Below, in pieces: positions 58,546 to 64,000 of a stretch of DNA of 64,000 nucleotides (its first letter is position 1; each line of letters begins with the position of its first letter). The stretch is from Hippopus hippopus (Eukaryota > Mollusca > Bivalvia > Cardiida > Cardiidae), in NCBI GenBank assembly GCA_946811185.2, contig OX328102.1:13517194-13581193 (forward strand), in the 5' to 3' direction. Under the pieces are notes generated by a model. The model did no database searches. It saw only the letters and a program-made list of their open reading frames with translations, and had not been told where the DNA came from. The translations under genes and the position numbers were made by a program.

Positions 58546-59767
58546 TATCCGACACACTTCTGTTGCTTCATTGTGTTCACTTATTAGGTGCAAGCAGTCT
58601 TTCCTGAGTGGTCTGTAAGACAATAACAAATATATAAAGTATCAGAAATGTGTTGAATAAAAATCAACTGAATTATCAGATCATATAATACAGCCTTCAC
58701 CTTTGTGCACAGGTGTGCTTACATGCTCCCTTTGTAATTTCACATTCAGCTGCCCAACTAACACACTGAATACTAGAGCATGGAAATGTAGGCGTAGGGA
58801 AAGAAAAACAAAACATGTAGCTTGTTACTTTGTCATTTCAATAATCATACAATAAAGACCATGTTTCATGGCTTCTTTGATTATTTACAGCACAATATAT
58901 AAACCAGTAAAACATTATTTACTAGACAAAAATGAACTTTTACACAATTTACACTAATATATAACTTTATCTTTAAAAACTTTCAAGGGTGTGACTGATG
59001 AAATATGAGTGGGGAGGAAAACGCGCTAACACCCCTCACATACTTCAGTAAATACATCTTTTCTGAGCAGATCCTTGTGAGCTGTAGTAGTTTTGAATTT
59101 TCAGTTTTGGCTTCAAAGGGAGGGCAATCCTGGAGGAAAACTCACATCCCAGCATTTTACTTTTGTTTCCATTGCTCAAAATTATCAAATGTTCCAGCAC
59201 CTTTGTGATCTATGAAGCAGGTACAAAATTCTCTGTTATGGTCCAAAATTCAGAAAACCTAAATAATGCCATGCCAATGGAGCATTTGCTTGCAAAAAAT
59301 ATCTCGATCTCTCATCACAATTACATCCTGTAGTAGCTCTGTGACTTCTTTCATGTACAATTATCTCCCTTACTTTCATAAGCATGGAACACAATTTCAC
59401 AGAAATGGGTTTATAGACTCTGACTGTAAGGAGCAAACTAGAGGGTCACAATAGCAGCTATCAATACAAACTAACAAAAAGGCCATGTTGACCCTTACTG
59501 TTTACTCACTAAAATGTGCTATAATTGGCATGGACAGTCACACAAAAAAAAAAAACTCTCTCAACTGCTAGGCAAATGAAATATTTTTTCTTGTCCTTCT
59601 CATAATGTGTTAAGCTGTTGCAATATGGCCTGTAATGATCTACAATGTCCACATGAGCAGCTTATTTTACCTGTACCATGCTGTAAGTAAAGTTTGTCAT
59701 CTACCAGAGATTAACATTTTATAGTGGAAGTGTAACAAGGATGTCTACAACAAAAGCTTAGTAAGCT
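58546..59767. other. Unique-looking DNA with weak exon candidates
   Basis: Apart from the putative exon at 59157-59232, minus-strand segments with good splice-like borders occur at 59378-59427 (CTTACAG ... AAA|GTAAGG) and 58737-58786 (CTCTAG ... CAT|GTAAGC). I could not chain them in one frame. Confidence 0.3.
59157..59232 (-). CDS. Putative terminal exon, unidentified
   Basis: On the minus strand a CAG acceptor (ACCATAACAG) is followed by a 24-codon frame ending FDNFEQWKQK and TAA. The residue mix (FIDHKGAGTFDNFEQW) looks protein-like rather than repeat-like, and the surrounding sequence is unique. Another protein-like frame (MKEVTELLQDVIVMRDRDIF and onward) lies just upstream at about 59269-59357 but stops at TAG before the acceptor. 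I could not join the two in phase, nor find further exons to 64000. Could be the end of a gene entering from the right, or a relic. Confidence 0.25.
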
Positions 59768-59978
59768 GATTCTTCCCGTAACCACACTATCCCGAATTTT
59801 AATGATCCTGAATGAGAAGGCTTTTGATAACATTGTAGGAAAAGGAGAAAATGCTGATAACCAGCATTTTCTCCTTTTCCCACAATGTTTTGTACCCTAT
59901 CAAGGACATAAATCATATAAGCTGCATTTGCCACAGGCAAATGCATTCAATTGGGTCTAGTCCAAATTTTGGAGTTAA
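59768..59978 (-). mobile_element. TPM copy, B-A
   Basis: CCCGTAACCACACTATCCCG to AATTTTGGAGTTAA; the GGTAAAG of the A end is lost; the centre is intact. Confidence 0.65.
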
Positions 59979-60285
59979 AAGAACAGAATATTACATACAA
60001 AAGAAACCATAATTTTCCCACCATTTTAAATAGATTATGCAGAATACAGCATTTCCTTTTTACCAGACATTCGAAGTCTTATAGACATGGAAAAGTGTTG
60101 AATTTTGATGAACTGCTAAGGTAACCAGCTTTTTATGTCTTTTTCCCTTTTTTTTATCTGCTAATATACATATATTCCAGCAAACTTGTGTCCAGATCTT
60201 ATGTCACAATATTGGTGTTATAACAATTCATTCTCTTTCAAACACCTTATAATGAAACTTTAAGCAACAAGTGCCAAAACAAAAC

Positions 60286-60550
60286 AAGAGCACCACATGT
60301 GGGTGCCAACACTTGACTGCAGTTGCTTGATTTTCACTGACAATTGTAAGTTGAAAAAGGGGTAGAACTGTCAAAAATACTTCGATGGTTATCTGCCCTT
60401 GCTATACGGGTTCCCCTTCTGATAGTTAATAGCTTGTCCAAGTTTGAAATAAATATCTTAAGTAATAACAGAGATATTACGAAATAAGTTTTTGCATGAC
60501 GACGAAGATGCCAACCCTGAGGGAAGTGCAATAGCTCTTGCTGGACTTTG
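60286..60550 (+). mobile_element. Helentron-like fragment (AAGAGCACCACATGTG type)
   Basis: AACAAGAGCACCACATGTGG then TGCCAACACTTGACTG; same subfamily as 12009-12360. Confidence 0.6.
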
Positions 60551-61559
60551 TCCAGACAAGCTTTCACTCAAACTACAAGATTTCAGCATCTGATATTCAA
60601 TGTAGAGTGTAACGGTCAATAAGAAATTATATAAGAAATATTAAAATGTGTTTACTTGGGACTATTACAATTCTATATATTATTGCCCTGAAACACTCAC
60701 TCTTAATGCCACAAGTACATACTTATCTCAGGAATTTTTTATACAAATCTACTGTAACAACTAAGGAATAAAGCAACCTGGACAATTATAAAGGCTCACA
60801 ACCAACAAATTGTGCCCCAGTAAATTGTAGAGTGAAAATGATTACATTTAGCTTTTGTCCACAATGTGCTTTAAAAACAAGAGCATAATTTATTACAATG
60901 GCTCCTATACATTTATACAATTAAACAATGCTGCCTTTTCTTGTGTAAATCAAACGAAAAAATAACAAAAATGATAGTATCTCACTTCCATGACAAGTAG
61001 ACCATGGTAGTCAAATATCGCTCACCTTATCTTTTTCAAAGCTTAACTTCTGCATGGCAAATAGTTGAGACTGCTACTGAGATTTTAAGACTGCTACTGA
61101 GTTTGGATCTTACATTTTCTACATCAATTGACCTTGACTTAGGCAGTAAAATCATGACACAAAGTCATGCTAAATCTTCTAATCAAAGTATCATTATATA
61201 TTAAGGTTCATTTAAATAACTCATAGACTAGTATCATTAAATTACATATTGCATTTCCTGTAGAGGTCTATGTACAACAAAAGACCTTTAGCCAAGCCAT
61301 CTTTGACACCATGGACACAACTTCAACAAGATAAAGACCACAATGTTGTTCAACATACCAAATATCAACACAGTAGTCCTTAAAGTGGAGCTAAAGAGTA
61401 GAGCAGTTTATTTATATCAGAATCCTTAAATGAAAATATCCTCAAAATTATTAACAGTATTTCAATGTCTTTCAAAGAGCATAAATGTGGTTTAGCATGC
61501 CAGTATGAGTTTGTGAAATCTTCGTAAAATTTTGTGACATAAGTAGAGAGTGACCTAAA
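60551..61559. other. No recognised feature
   Basis: About 1 kb. An AACAAGAGCATAATTTATTA stub occurs at 60880. A short GACTGCTACTGAG duplication lies at 61067-61102. Confidence 0.35.
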
Positions 61560-62320
61560 CGTATTCAGTCTTTGAATAAAATCATGGAATCATGTCATCA
61601 TGAAAAACATTCTGACCAAGTTTTATGAGTTTAGGACTGAAAATGTGGCCTCTCTGACCAGTACTGACACAACTTTCTGTCCAAGTCACTGACTACTTTT
61701 CTCATATGCATCTGAGGTGAGAGGCTAAAAACTGCCAGAAAGAAAATTTGCTTCAACCAGGTACTGAACCAGCAATTACTAGGTCACGAGTCAGATACGC
61801 TTACCACTGACCTACCCAGTCAGGCGGCCAGTTTTGACCCAATGGCTGTAATATAAAAACTCTCAGTAGAGTTCTATTAGATGAAGCTACATGCCAAATT
61901 TTGTAACCCTAGGCCTTATGGTTAGGAAAAGTAGATTTAAGTTTTACTATATAAGCCCATTTGAATGAAAAAGCAAAGCCATTTTAGAACCCAAGGGCTT
62001 AAATTTGAAGAACCTTGTGGAGGTCCTTTAGATGAAGCAACATGCCAAATTTGGTAGTCCCAGGCTTTATGAGTTTGGACAATAGTTTTTCAAAGATTTT
62101 CATTATTTCTCAATTTTATTGCCATAGCAACCAGTGTTTTTTACAGGAATAAAATGCTTTCCAAAAATTCTGAAGTCCATGGCAGAATTATTCCTGTGAA
62201 GTTTGGTTAAATCCTGAAGGGTAGTTTCAAAGAAGATGTTTGAAATGAAAGTTAACACACAGATGGACACAGGGCCATGACATAAGCATGTCTGCCTTCC
62301 GCCAGTGGAGGTAAAAAATA
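61560..62320 (+). mobile_element. Composite of pearl-like fragments and a SINE
   Basis: 61580-61650 is a GACCAAGTTTTATGAGT core piece; 61650-61830 is SINE-1 (head GGTAGGTCAGTGGTAAGCG on the minus strand); 61870-62320 is an inverted relative of 44486-45540 (CCAAATTTTGTAACCCTAGG) ending GCCTTCCGCCAGTGGAGGTA. Confidence 0.6.
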
Positions 62321-62371
62321 AGACCTCAAAAACTAGGCCATATTTACCCCAGTTTACAATATTTAAACATT

Positions 62372-62575
62372 TGTAACTCTTTACCACGCAGCAAAATTTT
62401 AGACTTGTCCAAACTGAAAGCATTTGCAGATGACATGTGACCCCAAAGATTTGAATATTCCCTTGAAGGGTTAGAAAACATTGTGGGTACTGGTATTTTC
62501 TCCCTTCCTACAACGTTTTACAAAGTCTTTTTCCTCAGGGTTATTGACAGTCAGGATTATCTTGTTAAGAGTTAA
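62372..62575 (+). mobile_element. TPM copy, A-B, one arm deleted
   Basis: GTAACTCTTTACCACGCAGC to CTTGTTAAGAGTTAA. Confidence 0.65.
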
Positions 62576-62582
62576 TACTGAT

Positions 62583-62890
62583 TGATTGATTGAATGGTGT
62601 TTAATGCCGTTTTCATCATTATTTCAGTTATAATGCGGCGGCCAGTGCACCTATCCATGCCTTTCTGGAGTCTCCTTTACCAGTACTCCGCACGATTTTC
62701 TTTCCAAGCCACTGGCTGCTTTCCCACATAACCATCATCGAAACAATGGTCAGCAGTGGGAGAAGAAAGAATCCTGTCGCAATGACTATCATCAATCCTC
62801 AGAAAGAAATTGCCCAAGCCAGGGATCGAACCAACGACCCCTTGTTCTCAAGTCCTGCACGCTACAGACTGAGCTACTGGGTCTTTGCAA
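62583..62890 (-). repeat. SINE-2, complete
   Basis: Tail TGATTGATTGATTGAATGGT, body ATCCATGCCTTTCTGG, head (minus) AGTAGCTCAGTCTGTAGCGT and GTCGTTGGTTCGATCCC. Confidence 0.75.
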
Positions 62891-63059
62891 AGAGTTAATA
62901 AAAGATTCCCTTCATGATGCTACATACAAAATATCAACACTAAAGGGTTTATTATTTTTGATAAGAAGATTTTCAAGTTTTCTATTCAACACAAGCTGTA
63001 CAAGGTATCCAAAAGTCTGACAAACATGTAAAGGGGTAACTATCACCTTATACTAGTCA
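62891..63059. other. No recognised feature
   Basis: Short spacer. Confidence 0.3.
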
Positions 63060-63238
63060 ATTGACCCTTTACCACACAATCCTGAGTTTTAGTGACTCTG
63101 ACAAATAAAGCTGTGAAAACATTGTAGGAAAAGATGAAAATGCTGGTAACCAGCACTTTCTTTCATTTTAAACAATGTTTTCTTCCCTTTGAAAGACAAA
63201 TTTTATGTTTTAAGTAACATTTAATATGTCGTCTGATT
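63060..63238 (-). mobile_element. TPM copy, B-A, 3' truncated
   Basis: CCCTTTACCACACAATCCTG to TAATATGTCGTCTG, where the A half stops. Confidence 0.65.
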
Positions 63239-63394
63239 TCCTGGGGAAATTTTTCCCTATATTTTGCCAAAAAGAGTGGCAGTGGCTATTTTAGTCATGT
63301 GACTTGGATTATTTGAACAAGAATTTCCCTTATGTCCTATGGGAGTCCCAAGATAAAAAGTGCTTTGAGCAGAAATATTTTTAAGGGAAATGCT

Positions 63395-63600
63395 ACTTAC
63401 CCCTTTATTAAACGATCCTATGTTTCACTACCCTGACAAAGAAAAGTTGGAAAACACTGTGAGAAAAGGGTAACCAGCATTTTCTTTTCCAAAACACTTT
63501 CCCCCCCTTAAGACTGAATCAATTCATTTGATTCCAACTGACTTTGTCTTTGTCAAATGTTTTCAAGTTAGAAGTGTCTAAAATTTTGGGCTGCATAAAA
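63395..63600 (-). mobile_element. TPM copy, B-A, old
   Basis: CCCCTTTATTAAACGATCC start, reduced centre, A end lost after GTGTCTAAAATTTTGG. Confidence 0.55.
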
Positions 63601-64000
63601 AGTTCAGAATTTGTGCACTACCTAGCAGACAAACACAAGCTCAACAAGAAGTGATCACAAATTTCCCCTTGGGCACTTCGTGCTCAGGTGAAAAAACAAA
63701 ACCTCAAAAACCAATGCAATGAAATCACACAAGCCTTCATACAAACTGTACAGAAAACTTTAAACAAAATGTTGAGATAGCACACTTTTAAAATGTATAT
63801 CATGTATATAATGTATTGTTCTCTTACACTGCCTCCTTTTTTTAAAATCAGTTTTGACTCAATACCACAAAGATCTCTGGGTATCTTACAGTTGCAAAAA
63901 CATAACTCCCTGTAACGGCATCCTCATAAAAAATTTCTTCTCTTGAAAGTCATTTAATCAGTGACCAACTGTTATAACTCTTTAAATAGCACAAGCAAAA
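63601..64000. other. Mostly unassigned, with a pearl right-end stub
   Basis: GGGCACTTCGTGCTCAGGTG at 63669-63690 is the right terminus seen at 15390 and 58160. Nothing else recognised. Confidence 0.35.

Noticed and set aside
59378..59427. Short minus-strand exon with perfect acceptor and donor
   Set aside because: Not annotated as an exon, because the only open frame (RVYKPISVKLCSMLMK) does not join in phase to the terminal-exon candidate downstream.
43486..64000. Caspase catalytic exons (HG and QAC(R)G motifs) to complete the CARD gene
   Set aside because: Looked for on the plus strand among the non-repetitive stretches; none seen. They could lie beyond the window.

Overview
The window is animal nuclear DNA, most likely from a bivalve mollusc. 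It is AT-rich and intron-rich and is saturated with non-autonomous transposons of kinds that are typical of bivalves: tRNA-headed SINEs resembling the RUDI/V-SINE group, pearl/Helentron-like elements with a tandem ~150-170 bp core and an ACGG-type microsatellite, and several palindromic MITE families. No bacterial, viral or CRISPR features are visible. The species assignment is inference.

One complete, well-supported gene is present. It is the alpha subunit of F-actin capping protein (CapZ/CPA), on the minus strand, with ten coding exons between 34832 (ATG) and 8885 (stop). All introns are GT-AG, the phases join exactly, and the predicted protein is 286 residues, the same length as vertebrate CAPZA1. 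Its introns, especially intron 1 (7.9 kb), are filled with transposons. A second likely coding unit is a 100-residue CARD protein (caspase-2/CRADD type) on the plus strand at 43183-43485. It is transcribed divergently from CapZ, and I found no caspase catalytic exons after it. Weak exon candidates lie at 54723-54956 (+) and 59157-59232 (-).

Layout: 1-8.9 kb holds MITEs, a SINE, a three-unit hairpin repeat and a 668 bp PIF/Harbinger-like element. 8.9-34.8 kb is the CapZ alpha gene with nested pearl/Helentron elements (13.9-15.4 and 19.8-22.0 kb), four hAT-like elements with 5 bp target duplications and a Mutator-like foldback (33.5-34.3 kb). 34.8-43.1 kb is intergenic, with MITEs and a Tc1 foldback (41.9-42.7 kb). 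43.2 kb is the CARD gene. 43.5-64 kb contains pearl-like arrays, a dead mariner (47.7-49.6 kb), tRNA-like repeats and SINEs.

The dominant component is one family of about 49 copies (called TPM here, for TTAA palindromic MITE). Its ends are CCCTTTACC, it is flanked by TTAA, and an almost perfect palindrome of about 50 bp lies at its centre. It is built from two interchangeable half-sequences: an A half (ACGACAAAATTTTAGAC...) and a B half (ACACAATCCCGAGTTTT...). Most copies are A-B, but one B-B and one A-A copy exist. A natural empty/filled site pair in two hAT-like copies (29109 versus 32223-32420) supports TTAA targeting, so a piggyBac-type origin is inferred. Orientation of TPM copies is given as + when the A half comes first.
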